From: Deinococcus aquaedulcis
GTDB lineage: Bacteria; Deinococcota; Deinococci; Deinococcales; Deinococcaceae
DNA length: 64,000 nucleotides
NCBI RefSeq assembly: GCF_019693445.1
Contig: NZ_JAHRBL010000001.1
Location: 124,001 to 188,000 of the forward strand
Direction of reading: 5' to 3'
Part shown: piece after piece, positions 1 through 11,113 of the stretch
Numbering within the stretch: the first letter of the stretch is position 1
Layout: each line of letters opens with the position of its first letter
The notes under the pieces: model-generated
What the model saw: the letters and a program-made list of their open reading frames with translations, nothing else
Told to the model about the DNA's origin: nothing
Databases searched by the model: none
Position numbers and translations under genes: made by a program

Positions 1-1
1 A

Positions 2-298
2 GGTCATGACGGGCGTACGAAAAGGGGCGCCCAGTCGCTGGGCAAACCCCACCCGGTACCCCACCACGGCCCAGTGCGGCCTGGGTTTGCGGCGCCAGCG
101 CCGCACCGGCTCCAGCACCGAGCCCGGATGCTGGGAGGCCATCACCTGCGCGGGAACCCACTCTTCAAACTGCCTCAGTTCGCACCACTGCCGCCGGGGC
201 CACGCGACCTGAACGGCCCGGGGCTTCCCGTAACCGAAGAATGGCTGAATGTGGTGCGCAAGACGACGGGCGACAAGGCGGCGCGTGTGCTGTTCATA
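2..298 (-). CDS. Possible partial CDS running off the window edge, unrecognised
   Basis: On the minus strand there is an open frame with a protein-like composition, rich in Trp, Arg and aromatic residues (for example WPRRQWCELRQFEEWVPAQV and GYRVGFAQRLGAPF), which continues past base 1. No stop is reached inside the window. The start is not clear: the frame stays open upstream to a GTG at 343, but that stretch lies in repeat-like DNA next to the hairpin element at 351-422. No domain was recognised. It could be the N-terminal part of an unknown gene or a fragment truncated by the repeat. Low confidence. Confidence 0.3.
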
Positions 299-350
299 AG
301 GAACTCGGGTGAGCCGAAGGCGAGGGGTGAGCGAGGCGAACACGAGAGAA

Positions 351-422
351 TACGGGACTCCGGCGATGGAAAAGCATATTTGTGCTCTTCCGAATATGCT
401 TTGGAATCAGAGGAGTCCCGTA
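351..422. repeat. 72-bp hairpin (MITE/REP-like) element
   Basis: The element begins TACGGGACTCC (351-361) and ends with its exact complement GGAGTCCCGTA (412-422). A second perfect pair lies inside, AAAGCATATT (371-380) with AATATGCTTT (393-402). Together the two sides form an imperfect hairpin with arms of about 30 bp and a loop of about 12 nt. Its TACGG end resembles the ends of the two larger elements at 17008-17164 and 35234-35368. It lies in a non-coding stretch. Whether it is mobile or a structured RNA cannot be told from one copy. Confidence 0.7.
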
Positions 423-436
423 TCACACGCCCATAA

Positions 437-620
437 ACGTCCGGCCAGAGCAGGCCCCCTCCAAAGGGCCTACTGGGTGTCGTCTCGCCAGGTCAGCCCC
501 ATAAGGATAGGCGCGGGCCTGCATCGGTGCATCCGCCAAGCAGCTCAGGCGAGCAGCCGTTCAGGGCGACCCTCTTCTGCAGGCCCCTGGAACGGCCACA
601 GGGCACGGTCCCCGTCCGTT
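437..620. other. Short intergenic stretch
   Basis: This lies between the hairpin element and the 3' end of the GntR regulator on the minus strand. A small dyad (AGGCCC / GGGCCT around 452-471) could act in termination. No gene is supported. Confidence 0.4.
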
Positions 621-1601
621 TCAGCCATACCGCTTTTCCAGCAACTCGGCCAGGGCCTGCCACTCGGCCTGTTTGGCTTCGGGCAACTGGCGGGCCAGGT
701 TCGCCAGGTAGCGGCCCAGATGGCTGCGGGTCAAGGCGCCGGGGTCCACGCCCAGTTCGCTGGCGGCTTCGGGAATCAGCACGTCGGCCATGGGGCCAAT
801 CAGGCGGGTCAGGTTCCAGTGCAGATCTTCTAAAAAGGCCGGGCCCAGCGGCGGCTCGGGCTGGGCATGGCGGCCCAGGGCGCGTTCCAGCACGCCGCCT
901 TCGGTGGTCTGGTCCAGCATGTGGTCAAAGGCGGCCGTGGCCCCCACGGCGTCGCCCCGAATCACGCCGTGGATGATCGCCTCGTGCGTGGCGTACAGCG
1001 CCGGAAACCGCCCGCCCCGCAGCAGCTCGGTGCTCACGGCGCGCAGCACATTGGCCAGCGGCATGTGAATGGCCCGCAGCAGCCGCAGCACCACCGGATT
1101 GCCCGCTGCCTGCGCCACAGCGAGGTGCAGCGCGAGGTCCGCCTGAATGAACTGCTCCGGGTCCCCCTGCACGTCACGCATGGCGTGCAGGTGCCCCAGC
1201 AGCTCGGCGCGCTGCTCGGGGGTCGCGCGCCGGGCAGCCTGGGCAATGGTGTAGTGCTCCAGCACCTGCCGGGTATCCAGAAAGGCGCGGGCTTCGGTCT
1301 CGTCGTGGACCACTCCCAGCCACAGGTTGATGCTGGGGGCCTGCTGGGTGACGGGCAGCACCACCGTGCCACGCCCGGGCCGGGCGTCCACCACGCCGCT
1401 GGCCGAGAGAATGCTGATGGCCTCGCGAACGGCCGCCACGCTGGTGCCGTAGCGGGTGGCGAGTTCGCGCTGGCTGGGGAGGGTGTCGCCGGGGCGCAGC
1501 TGGCCGTCCAGCAACAGGGCCTGCAGGTGCGCGGCGATGTGCTCGCCCAGCGAGCGTTTGTCCAGGGGCTCGGGGGAAAAGGCGCCGCTGCCCTCGCTCA
1601 T
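621..1601 (-). CDS. GntR-family (FadR/FCD subfamily) transcriptional regulator
   Basis: This 326-residue protein has an N-terminal winged helix-turn-helix of the GntR type (about residues 15-85, with the LRPGDTLPSQRELATRYGTS and VREAISILSASGVV segments) and a C-terminal all-helical FCD ligand-binding region. About 60 residues beyond a usual FadR-type length form a C-terminal tail. Its ATG overlaps the TGA of the upstream HAMP protein (ATGA at 1598-1601), so the two are translationally coupled. The pair is divergent from the branched-chain amino-acid importer and is the obvious candidate to control it. That target is inferred; GntR family membership is clear. Confidence 0.88.
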   Translation of the reverse strand: MSEGSGAFSPEPLDKRSLGEHIAAHLQALLLDGQLRPGDTLPSQRELATRYGTSVAAVREAISILSASGVVDARPGRGTVVLPVTQQAPSINLWLGVVHDETEARAFLDTRQVLEHYTIAQAARRATPEQRAELLGHLHAMRDVQGDPEQFIQADLALHLAVAQAAGNPVVLRLLRAIHMPLANVLRAVSTELLRGGRFPALYATHEAIIHGVIRGDAVGATAAFDHMLDQTTEGGVLERALGRHAQPEPPLGPAFLEDLHWNLTRLIGPMADVLIPEAASELGVDPGALTRSHLGRYLANLARQLPEAKQAEWQALAELLEKRYG

Positions 1602-2557
1602 GGGCGGCCCCCCGGGCGCAGGCGACTCAGGGCGAGGTGCAGGCTCACGCGCAGGCGCTCAATGGCGCTGATCAGGTCCCCCAGTTCGTCGGGGCGGCCC
1701 CCGGGGCGAATCTGAATAGGCCCGTCCAGCTGCCCCAGGCTGGCCTGCTGCGCGGCCTCGGTGATCGCCAGAATCACGCCCACCACGCGGCGCACCGCCC
1801 AGTAGGCCACCAGGGCCGCGATCATCGCCGTGACGGCGCAGGCCAGCAGCACCAGCAGCAGTTGTCGGTGCAGCGCCGTGTTCAGGCTGCCCAGCGTGAC
1901 GCCAATAGCCAGATGAAACAGTGGCTGCCCGGCCGGGGCGGCCTCGCCGGGCAGGCGAAGCACGCGCCCCGCTGGCGTGTCGTACACGTCCAGCTGCGTG
2001 ACCTCGTACACCTGGGTCTGGCCTTCGGTGGCGCTCAGGCGGGCCACGGCCTCTTGCAGGTGCTCGGTCACACTCTGGGGGGCGCCCACGCCCCAGGTGT
2101 CTTCCAGGGCGGCCTGCGCGGCGCGGTAGGCCTGGGCCCGGGTGTCTGGCACTTCCAGGTGGGTGCCGCTGGGCTGGGCTTGCAAGAAAGCGTCAAGCTG
2201 CGCGCGCAGCAGCCAATCAGTCTGCGGCTCGTCACTGAAAAAGTAGCGCGGGGCCTCGCCCGCAGGCTGCACGTCAATAAAGGCCACGCTGGGGGAGGCC
2301 ACCGCTGCGCGCAACTGCACGTTCACCTGCGTCAGGTCCGTCACGTCCAGGGTGCTGGCCAGCACACTCGCCACCGAGGCACTCAGGGAGCGCGAGATGG
2401 TGCCCACCTCCGCCCGGCGCTGGGCGGTGAGCAGCGCGGCCAGCAGCACCCCCAGCCCCAGAATGGGCAGCACGCTGATCAGGAGCGCCTTGGTGCGCAG
2501 GCTCAGGCGCCGTTCGGGGCGGGTGACCCGCAGGGGGGCCGGCGTGGTGATGGTCAT
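1598..2557 (-). CDS. Membrane sensor protein with HAMP domain and no output domain
   Basis: This 319-residue protein has a transmembrane helix near residues 22-45, an extracytoplasmic segment of about 180 residues, a second transmembrane helix near 228-250, and a HAMP-like region reaching almost to the C-terminus (GGRPDELGDLISAIERLRVS). No kinase, cyclase or methyl-accepting domain follows. Such architectures normally sense outside the cell and pass the signal to an attached output domain; here the only downstream candidate is the coupled GntR regulator, overlapping by 4 bp. An AGGAG box lies 5 nt before the ATG at 2557. The ligand is unknown; proximity to the importer suggests an amino acid. 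Confidence 0.75.
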   Translation of the reverse strand: MTITTPAPLRVTRPERRLSLRTKALLISVLPILGLGVLLAALLTAQRRAEVGTISRSLSASVASVLASTLDVTDLTQVNVQLRAAVASPSVAFIDVQPAGEAPRYFFSDEPQTDWLLRAQLDAFLQAQPSGTHLEVPDTRAQAYRAAQAALEDTWGVGAPQSVTEHLQEAVARLSATEGQTQVYEVTQLDVYDTPAGRVLRLPGEAAPAGQPLFHLAIGVTLGSLNTALHRQLLLVLLACAVTAMIAALVAYWAVRRVVGVILAITEAAQQASLGQLDGPIQIRPGGRPDELGDLISAIERLRVSLHLALSRLRPGGRP

Positions 2558-2589
2558 GGAGGCTCCTGGGGTGTGAAGGCCCGGTTTTC

Positions 2590-2614
2590 TTGAACCGAGT
2601 TCATTGATCTGAAC
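2590..2614. promoter_or_regulatory. Overlapping inverted repeats, candidate operator
   Basis: TTGAAC-N3-GTTCAT (2590-2604) is followed by the overlapping dyad GTTCA-N6-TGAAC (2599-2614). It lies between the divergent GntR/HAMP pair and the importer, just upstream of the importer -35 box. A near-identical TTGAAC-N3-GTTCAA occurs at 39620-39634. The binding protein is unknown. Confidence 0.45.
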
Positions 2615-2624
2615 ATTTAAACAG

Positions 2625-2654
2625 TTGACTTGCCGTGTGGCCTCAGCCTACACT
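2625..2654 (+). promoter_or_regulatory. Sigma-70-like promoter of the branched-chain amino-acid importer operon
   Basis: TTGACT (2625-2630), an 18-nt spacer, and TACACT (2649-2654) form a good match to the housekeeping consensus. Transcription from here would give a leader of about 145 nt before the ATG at 2807, which has a TAAGGAG ribosome-binding site. Confidence 0.65.
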
Positions 2655-2806
2655 CACCCTGTCCTTTTCTACAAGTTGCGCAGGTGGCGTGACCGCCCGT
2701 TGGTCACAGCTGTGATGGTGCGTGCTGCCCCCTGGCGGGCGTGGCCGCTCTGTCTGTCTGACCGGCCCATCCGGAGACACCGGGGCCGGAAGTGTAAGGA
2801 GTTGCC

Positions 2807-3976
2807 ATGTCCAAGACCGCGCTGCCCCGTGTGCTTTCTGCGGCCCTGCTGCTCACGCTGGGGCTGACCCAGGCCCAGAAGGTAGAGACCGTGTCCATCG
2901 GCATTGCGGTGGCCCAGACCAGCAACACCGCGCTGCTGGGGCAGGAACAGGTGATCGGCGCCCGCTTTGCCGAGAAGTACCTCAATGCGCGCGGCGGCAT
3001 CAATGGGACCCCCTTCAAACTGGTGTTCCAGGACACGGGCGGCGACGAGGCCGGCGCCATCAACGCCTTCCAGAACCTCATCACCAAAGACAAGGTGGTG
3101 GGCATCGTGGGACCCACCCTCTCGCAGCAGGCCTTTGCCTCTGACCCCATTGCCGAGCGCGCCAAAGTGCCGGTGCTGGGGCCCAGCAACACCGCCAAGG
3201 GCATTCCCCAGATTGGCAACTTCATTGCGCGGGTCTCTGCCCCGGTGGCCGTGGTGGCCCCCAACGCCGTGAAACAGGCCCTGAAGCTGGACCCCAAGAT
3301 CAAGGAAGTGGCGGTGCTGTACGCCCAGAACGACGCCTTTTCCACCAGCGAAACCGGCACCTTCCAGGAAACCGTCAAGGCCCAGGGCCTGACCCTGGCC
3401 ACCGTGCAGAAATTCCAGACCACCGACACCGATTTCACCACGCAGGTGACAGCAGTGCTGAACGCCAAGGTGGAGCTTGTGATCATCTCCGGTCTGGCGG
3501 CCGATGGCGGCAACCTCGTCAAGCAGCTGCGCCAGCTGGGCTACAAGGGCCTGATCATCGGCGGCAACGGCCTGAACACCTCCAACATGTTCCCCGTCTG
3601 CCAGAAGCTGTGCGACGGCGTGATCATCGCCCAGGCCTACAGCCCCAACCAAGGCAGCGCCGCCAATCAGGTGTTCGTGAAGGAATACACCGCGCAGTAC
3701 AAAAAGGCCCCGCCGCAGTTCGCCGCCCAGGCCTACGCGGGCGTGCAGGTGATGGTTGAGGCTCTGAAGGTGATTGACCGCAAGAAGAAGCTGAACACCT
3801 GGGATCTGGACGACCTGCGCGTGGAGCTGAACAAGCAGATTCTGCTGGGCAAATACAACACGCCGCTGGGCCCCATCGCCTTCGACAAGGAAGGCGAGGT
3901 GATTCAGAAAGAGTTCTACGTGGCGCAGATCCGCATGAAGGACGCCAAGACCGGCAGCTTCGTGTACCTGAAGTAA
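2807..3976 (+). CDS. Branched-chain amino-acid ABC transporter, substrate-binding protein
   Basis: This 389-residue secreted protein has a cleavable signal peptide (residues 1-23, ending LTQAQ) and the Leu/Ile/Val-binding fold of the Peripla_BP_6 family. It has an early ALLGQEQVIGARFAEKYLNA segment and a GPTLSQQAFASDP loop where family members bind the substrate backbone. It captures the substrate in the periplasm and delivers it to the LivHM permease encoded directly downstream. It is the first gene of a five-gene operon in the usual order of binding protein, two permeases and two ATPases. The exact ligand (Leu/Ile/Val, another amino acid, or an amide) cannot be told from sequence. Confidence 0.9.
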   Translation: MSKTALPRVLSAALLLTLGLTQAQKVETVSIGIAVAQTSNTALLGQEQVIGARFAEKYLNARGGINGTPFKLVFQDTGGDEAGAINAFQNLITKDKVVGIVGPTLSQQAFASDPIAERAKVPVLGPSNTAKGIPQIGNFIARVSAPVAVVAPNAVKQALKLDPKIKEVAVLYAQNDAFSTSETGTFQETVKAQGLTLATVQKFQTTDTDFTTQVTAVLNAKVELVIISGLAADGGNLVKQLRQLGYKGLIIGGNGLNTSNMFPVCQKLCDGVIIAQAYSPNQGSAANQVFVKEYTAQYKKAPPQFAAQAYAGVQVMVEALKVIDRKKKLNTWDLDDLRVELNKQILLGKYNTPLGPIAFDKEGEVIQKEFYVAQIRMKDAKTGSFVYLK

Positions 3977-4072
3977 GGGGCAGTACGCCCCGGGCCGTGG
4001 GTCATGACAGCAGCTCATGGCCCACGGCCCGCCGCTTCTGGCCCTGGTCCAGCCCTCAAGGAGGCCCCCCGC

Positions 4073-5047
<975 letters not shown>

Positions 5048-5048
5048 C

Positions 5049-5990
5049 GTGGCGGACTTTCTGCAAACCTACGGCTTCCTTATTGCCACCATGCTGCAGG
5101 CCGGTCTGCTGGGCCTGAGCCTGTACTTTCCCCTGCAGGCCGGACAGCTCAGCCTCGCCAGCCCAGGCTTTTACGCGCTGGGCGGGTACGTGGCCGCCAT
5201 CATGCTCACCAACCCTGCCTTCGCGGACCTGCGCGATGCCCTGGGGAACGGCGTCTTTCCCCTCACCTGGCTGGCCGGGGCGGTGCTGGGCGGGTTGCTG
5301 GGCGTGGTGGTGGGCGTGCCGGCGTTGCGGCTGCGCGGCATCTACCTCGCGCTGGCCACCATTGCCTTTGTGGAGATTCTGCGCGTCGTGGCCCTGAACC
5401 TCACCCTCACCGGAGGCGCCGTGGGCATCTTCGGCATTCCGCAGGCCTTCGGTTTTCAGGACCGCTGGCAGTACATCTTCCTGTTTGGGCCGCTGCTGGC
5501 CCTCACGCTGCTGTTCGCGCGGCAACTGGAACGCTCACGGGTGGGCCGGGCGCTGCGCGCCATCCGCGAGGACGAACTGGCCGCCGACGCCATGGGCGTG
5601 CCGCCCACCCAGTACAAGGTGCTGGCCTTCGTGATCGGCGCGGCGCTCGCCGGACTGGTGGGCGCCATGAGCGCGCCCTTCCTGAACACCTGGAACGCCA
5701 AGCAGGGCACCTTCGACGCCAGCATCACCATTCTGGCGGCCGTGCTGATCGGCGGCAGCCGCAACATCTGGGGCCCGGTGGTGGGCGGCGCGCTGCTGGC
5801 CGCCGTGCCCGAAGTGCTGCGCTTCCTGGCCGACTGGCGACTGGTCATCAACGGTCTGGTGCTGGTCGTGGCCAGTCTGTACCTGCCGCAGGGCATCGTG
5901 GGCGCACTGTCGCGGCTGACGCGGCCCCGGCCCCCCCAGCGCCCCCCGGTGCAGGGCCCACCTGTCTCGGTGGCCGAGGTCAAGCCATGA
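5049..5990 (+). CDS. livM: Branched-chain amino-acid ABC transporter permease LivM
   Basis: This 313-residue polytopic membrane protein of the LivM class contains the RVGRALRAIREDELAADAMG cytoplasmic loop that contacts the ATP-binding subunits, followed by several hydrophobic helices. The start is GTG 5049, directly after the livH stop at 5045-5047; the longer open frame upstream only overlaps livH. The C-terminus is a short Pro-rich cytoplasmic tail. It pairs with LivH to form the transmembrane channel and overlaps livG by 4 bp (ATGA). Confidence 0.9.
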   Translation: MADFLQTYGFLIATMLQAGLLGLSLYFPLQAGQLSLASPGFYALGGYVAAIMLTNPAFADLRDALGNGVFPLTWLAGAVLGGLLGVVVGVPALRLRGIYLALATIAFVEILRVVALNLTLTGGAVGIFGIPQAFGFQDRWQYIFLFGPLLALTLLFARQLERSRVGRALRAIREDELAADAMGVPPTQYKVLAFVIGAALAGLVGAMSAPFLNTWNAKQGTFDASITILAAVLIGGSRNIWGPVVGGALLAAVPEVLRFLADWRLVINGLVLVVASLYLPQGIVGALSRLTRPRPPQRPPVQGPPVSVAEVKP

Positions 5991-6751
5991 TGGCGGCGCC
6001 CGTGCTGCAGGCACAGCGCATGACCCGGCGCTTCGGCGGGCTGGTGGCCGTCAACGACGTGAGCTTCGAGGTGCACCAGGGCGAGATCTTCGGCCTGATC
6101 GGCCCCAACGGCGCAGGCAAGACCACGCTGTTCAACCTGATGACCGGCCTCACCCCGCCCTCGGGGGGCAGTCTGATCTACCAGGGCCAGCGGATTACGG
6201 GCCTGCCGCCGCACCGGGTGGCGCAGGCGGGCCTGAGCCGCACCTTTCAGAACATCCGCCTGTTCCGGGGCCTCTCGGCGCTGGAGAACGTGAAGATTGC
6301 CCAGCATGCCCGCACGCACGCGGGCCTGTGGCGTGGGGTGTTTGGTGCGGCGCGGGCCGAGGAGCAGGCGGTCGAACGCCGTGCCTGGGAGCTCTTGGAT
6401 CTTGTGGGCATGGGGGACCGGGCGGGCGAGCTGGCGGGCAACTTCAGCTACGGCGACCAGCGGCGCCTGGAAATTGCCCGCGCCCTGGCCACCGAGCCGC
6501 GCGTGCTGCTGCTGGACGAACCCGCCGCTGGCATGAACACCGCCGAGAAGGGCCAGCTGACCGCCTTTATCCGGCAGGTGCGCGACCAGTTTGACTTGAC
6601 GGTGCTGGTCATTGAACACCACGTGCCGCTGGTGATGAACCTGTGTGACCGCGTGGCGGTGCTGAACTTCGGCGAGCTGATCGCGGTGGGTGACCCGGCC
6701 ACCGTGCAGCGCGACCCCCGCGTGATTGAAGCGTACCTGGGAGGGGAATAG
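5987..6751 (+). CDS. livG: Branched-chain amino-acid ABC transporter ATP-binding protein LivG
   Basis: This 254-residue ABC ATPase has a Walker A GPNGAGKTT near residue 40, an LSRTFQNIRLF Q-loop region, a variant signature motif FSYGDQRRLEIARAL instead of the usual LSGGQ, and a Walker B VLLLDEPAAGMN followed by the switch His in VIEHH. The divergent signature is typical of LivG proteins. It energises uptake with LivF. The start overlaps the livM stop (ATGA), and a second ATG follows immediately, so either may be used. Confidence 0.92.
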   Translation: MMAAPVLQAQRMTRRFGGLVAVNDVSFEVHQGEIFGLIGPNGAGKTTLFNLMTGLTPPSGGSLIYQGQRITGLPPHRVAQAGLSRTFQNIRLFRGLSALENVKIAQHARTHAGLWRGVFGAARAEEQAVERRAWELLDLVGMGDRAGELAGNFSYGDQRRLEIARALATEPRVLLLDEPAAGMNTAEKGQLTAFIRQVRDQFDLTVLVIEHHVPLVMNLCDRVAVLNFGELIAVGDPATVQRDPRVIEAYLGGE

Positions 6752-7456
<705 letters not shown>

Positions 7457-7471
7457 GCCTGCGACGGCGCC

Positions 7472-7499
7472 GCGCCCGCTTCCTGGCTGGAGCGGGCGC
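7472..7499 (+). terminator. GC-rich hairpin after livF
   Basis: A perfect 9-bp stem GCGCCCGCT / AGCGGGCGC with a 10-nt loop starts 15 nt after the livF stop. There is no clear T-run (AGTGCTCTCG follows), so it may end transcription weakly or protect the 3' end. Confidence 0.45.
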
Positions 7500-8060
7500 A
7501 GTGCTCTCGCGTCTCGCTCAGCTTAGGGGTATCGCCGCCCGCGCTGTCTTCCGAGCCGAAAAGCTGGGTGTGAGCATGGCGCTCGCGTGTTCTGGCTGCA
7601 TGCCCGCCAAAAACGTCGGTGCCCGGAAGGGAGACGCTGATGCGAGTAGCCGCCATCTGACGGTCTCGCGCTGCTGCCCTTTGACGTGCGCAGCCCCCGC
7701 CAAGCCGGAGCGCACCAAGTCGGCCAGTGTTCACAGGCGGTGAGCCCTAGCGCGTCCTTAGGCAGCCCAGTGGGCGCGTGGTTTTCTCCAGGCGCCAGGA
7801 AAATGGACCCGTGAGCCGGTGCAATCCAGGGTCATAAACGGGTCATTGGTGTGCTGAGCGAGGGTGCCGCGCCGCCCATTTGGCCCACAGACTGGCTGTG
7901 CGGGTGCTGCTCATCCTGATGGTGGGGTGCCTCGGGCCGTGCGCAGAGGTCAATCGGCAGCCCCAGGTCCACCCTCCTACCACTTCCCAGCCCCTGTCGC
8001 GCCCCAACCTGTAGCTGGGCCGTGCCCCCCAGACCTGTCAGCCTCCTTCCCACGAAAACG
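7500..8060. other. 560-bp stretch without a supported gene
   Basis: Short open frames exist on both strands, but none has a convincing start site, domain or protein-like composition. It may hold degraded coding DNA or an unrecognised repeat; nothing specific was identified. Confidence 0.5.
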
Positions 8061-8094
8061 GGCGGGACTGTTCCCCTCACAGAACAGTCCCGCC
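8061..8094 (-). terminator. Intrinsic terminator of the CAP lipoprotein gene
   Basis: A perfect 13-bp stem GGCGGGACTGTTC / GAACAGTCCCGCC has an 8-nt loop. On the minus strand it is followed by CGTTTTCG, placing it about 55 nt after the stop of the CAP gene. Confidence 0.75.
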
Positions 8095-8148
8095 CTGGAT
8101 TTTCTGCAGGCGCTCTGGCTTCAACTCCTGAGCGCGGGGCGCGCGCCG

Positions 8149-8733
8149 TTACCGCGTGCCGAAGTTCTGCACCCAGTAGGTGCCGTAGGTGCTGCCGGGG
8201 CGGTAGGTGTAGCCCACGCCCAGTTCTTTCAGGCCCGGGTCCATCAGGGTCTTGCAGTGGCTGGGGCTGTCCAGCCAGCCCTGCACCACGTTCTGCGCGG
8301 TGTACCCAGCGGCGATGTTCTCGCCCACCTGGGTCCAGCCCCGGTAGCCAGCGGCTTCCATGCGCTGGGCGGGGGTGCGGCCCTCGGGGGTGACGTGGTT
8401 AAAGTATCCGCGCTCGGCCATATCGGCGGCGTGGCCCCGGGCGGCGGCGGCCAGGAAGCCGTTCCAGCTCACGGCGGGCGCGGCACCGAAGGCCTGCCCC
8501 CCGCAGGAGCGGGCCTGGGCGCGGGCCACGTTCACTTCGGCCAGAATCTGGGCTTCCTGGGCGCTCATGGTCTGGTCGCCGGCACCGCCGCTGGGGGCCG
8601 TGCTCTGGCCGCCACCGGTGCCGCTGCTGCTCACGGTGGTGGGCGCGCTGGCGGTGGGGGCGCTGGGGCCACCTCCACATGAGGCCAGCAGCAGGGCGAA
8701 GGGCAACAGGGCAGTCAGGGCAGTTTTGGGCAT
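8149..8733 (-). CDS. CAP/SCP-domain lipoprotein
   Basis: This 194-residue predicted lipoprotein has a lipobox LLASC near residue 19, a Ser/Thr/Gly-rich linker to about residue 55, then a bacterial CAP (SCP/PR1-like) domain. The landmark segments are ILAEVNVARAQ, AARGHAADMAERGYFNHVTP, GENIAAGY and GWLDSPSHCKTLMDP. Family members carry a conserved His/Glu cavity (here the H of FNH and the E of GEN) and are secreted proteins with lipid-, peptide- or wall-related roles that are not well defined in bacteria. It is monocistronic and ends at a strong hairpin. A related CAP domain is encoded at 61516-62520. Confidence 0.85.
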   Translation of the reverse strand: MPKTALTALLPFALLLASCGGGPSAPTASAPTTVSSSGTGGGQSTAPSGGAGDQTMSAQEAQILAEVNVARAQARSCGGQAFGAAPAVSWNGFLAAAARGHAADMAERGYFNHVTPEGRTPAQRMEAAGYRGWTQVGENIAAGYTAQNVVQGWLDSPSHCKTLMDPGLKELGVGYTYRPGSTYGTYWVQNFGTR

Positions 8734-8948
8734 GTGAGGGTCCTTTTCGCACGCGGCCAGTTGGCGCCTGCGGTTGAAGTGCCCTCACGGTACAAATGTC
8801 AGACTTTCATCCTGGTCACTTTCACGAACATGAACGCCCCGCCCGGCAGGGGCAGTAGGGCCCCCAGCACAGGAGGACGAAAAAAGTCCTCACAGTCGCC
8901 ATTTCCCCCTCCTTACGCCACTGTTCAAAGCCCTGGCCCAACATCAAG

Positions 8949-8971
8949 CCCCCAGGGACTCACCCTGGGGG
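8949..8971 (-). terminator. Hairpin downstream of the TPR protein gene
   Basis: A 9-bp stem CCCCCAGGG / CCCTGGGGG with a 5-nt loop lies 60 nt after the stop of the minus-strand TPR gene. The T-run is poor (CTTGATGTT). The rest of 8734-9032 holds the upstream region of the CAP gene and no other gene. Confidence 0.5.
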
Positions 8972-9032
8972 TCACATGAAGGGGGGATTCAGCACCCAGC
9001 CCACTGTCAGAATGTTGTGACAGCAATGCGGG

Positions 9033-10205
<1,173 letters not shown>

Positions 10206-10388
10206 TCGGAAACCTCCGTGGGGCGCTGCGCGGCGTCGCGGCGCGGCCTCACCCTGCCAGAAATGGGCATAAGGGCATGATACGTGAGAACGCCGACAAA
10301 TCGGGTGAAGTGGCCGTGAGAGGGCGGGGGCAGCATAGCGGCAGTGTTCGCGGCCTCCGTGACGCCCATCTGACGGGCGCGCAGCCTG

Positions 10389-10394
10389 TACAGT
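10389..10394 (+). promoter_or_regulatory. -10 box for leaderless coaE
   Basis: TACAGT ends 7 nt before the GTG of coaE, the Deinococcus leaderless layout; no ribosome-binding site is present. Confidence 0.6.
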
Positions 10395-10401
10395 CGGGGG
10401 C

Positions 10402-11034
10402 GTGAAGATGGTCCCTCCCCGCCCGCGCCGCCTGGGCCTGACCGGCAGCATTGGTGCCGGCAAAAGCACGGTGGCCGCTCTGCTGCGCGCCCACGGCTTC
10501 ACCGTGCTGGACGCCGACGAACAGGCCCGGCTGGTCACCGCCGAGCCCGAGGTGCTGGCCCAGATTGAGGCCCGCTTTCCTGGCACCGTGCAGGCGGGCG
10601 TGCTGGACCGCGCCGCCCTGGCCGCCCGCGTGTTCCCGGACCCGGCGGCGGTGGCCGACCTGAACGCCATCGTGCATCCCCGGGTGCGGGCGCGCATGGC
10701 CGTGCTGGAACAGGCGGCGGCCGACCGGGGCGAGGCCTGGGTGGTGCAGGACGTGCCGCTGCTTTTTGAAGGGGGGCTGGACGCAGGTATGGACGCCGTG
10801 CTGGTGGTGGATGCCCCGCTGGAGCTGCGCCTGGAACGCGCCCTGGCCCGGGGCGGCCTGACCCGCGAGGACATCTTGGCCCGCGACGCCCGGCAACTTC
10901 CTGCCGAAGAGAAGCGCCGCCGGGCCACCTGGGTGATTGAGAACACCGGTGATCTGGCGGCGCTGGAGGCCCAGGTGGCGGGGGTTGTGGGTCGTGGACT
11001 GTGGGCTGTGGAGGAAGTGGAGGGTGGGGAGTAG
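10402..11034 (+). CDS. coaE: Dephospho-CoA kinase
   Basis: This 210-residue P-loop kinase catalyses the last step of coenzyme A synthesis, ATP-dependent 3'-phosphorylation of dephospho-CoA. It has a Walker [10 protein letters not shown] near residue 16, [10 protein letters not shown] in the substrate region, [12 protein letters not shown] and the [18 protein letters not shown] lid region. The length fits the family. The start is GTG 10402, supported by the leaderless -10 box just upstream. Confidence 0.93.
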   Translation: MKMVPPRPRRLGLTGSIGAGKSTVAALLRAHGFTVLDADEQARLVTAEPEVLAQIEARFPGTVQAGVLDRAALAARVFPDPAAVADLNAIVHPRVRARMAVLEQAAADRGEAWVVQDVPLLFEGGLDAGMDAVLVVDAPLELRLERALARGGLTREDILARDARQLPAEEKRRRATWVIENTGDLAALEAQVAGVVGRGLWAVEEVEGGE

Positions 11035-11102
11035 GAAGTGGGAGAACAGGGAAGGGACGCGCACTCAGCCGCGCCCCTCTCACCCGTTTCTGCACCAGTT
11101 CT

Positions 11103-11108
11103 TATAGT
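11103..11108 (+). promoter_or_regulatory. -10 box for leaderless orphan gene
   Basis: TATAGT ends 5 nt before the ATG at 11114, with no ribosome-binding site between. Confidence 0.55.
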
Positions 11109-11113
11109 GTTCC

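Noticed and set aside
7501..7743. Overlapping short frames in the region after livF
   Set aside because: No start signal, no domain and no consistent coding composition on either strand.
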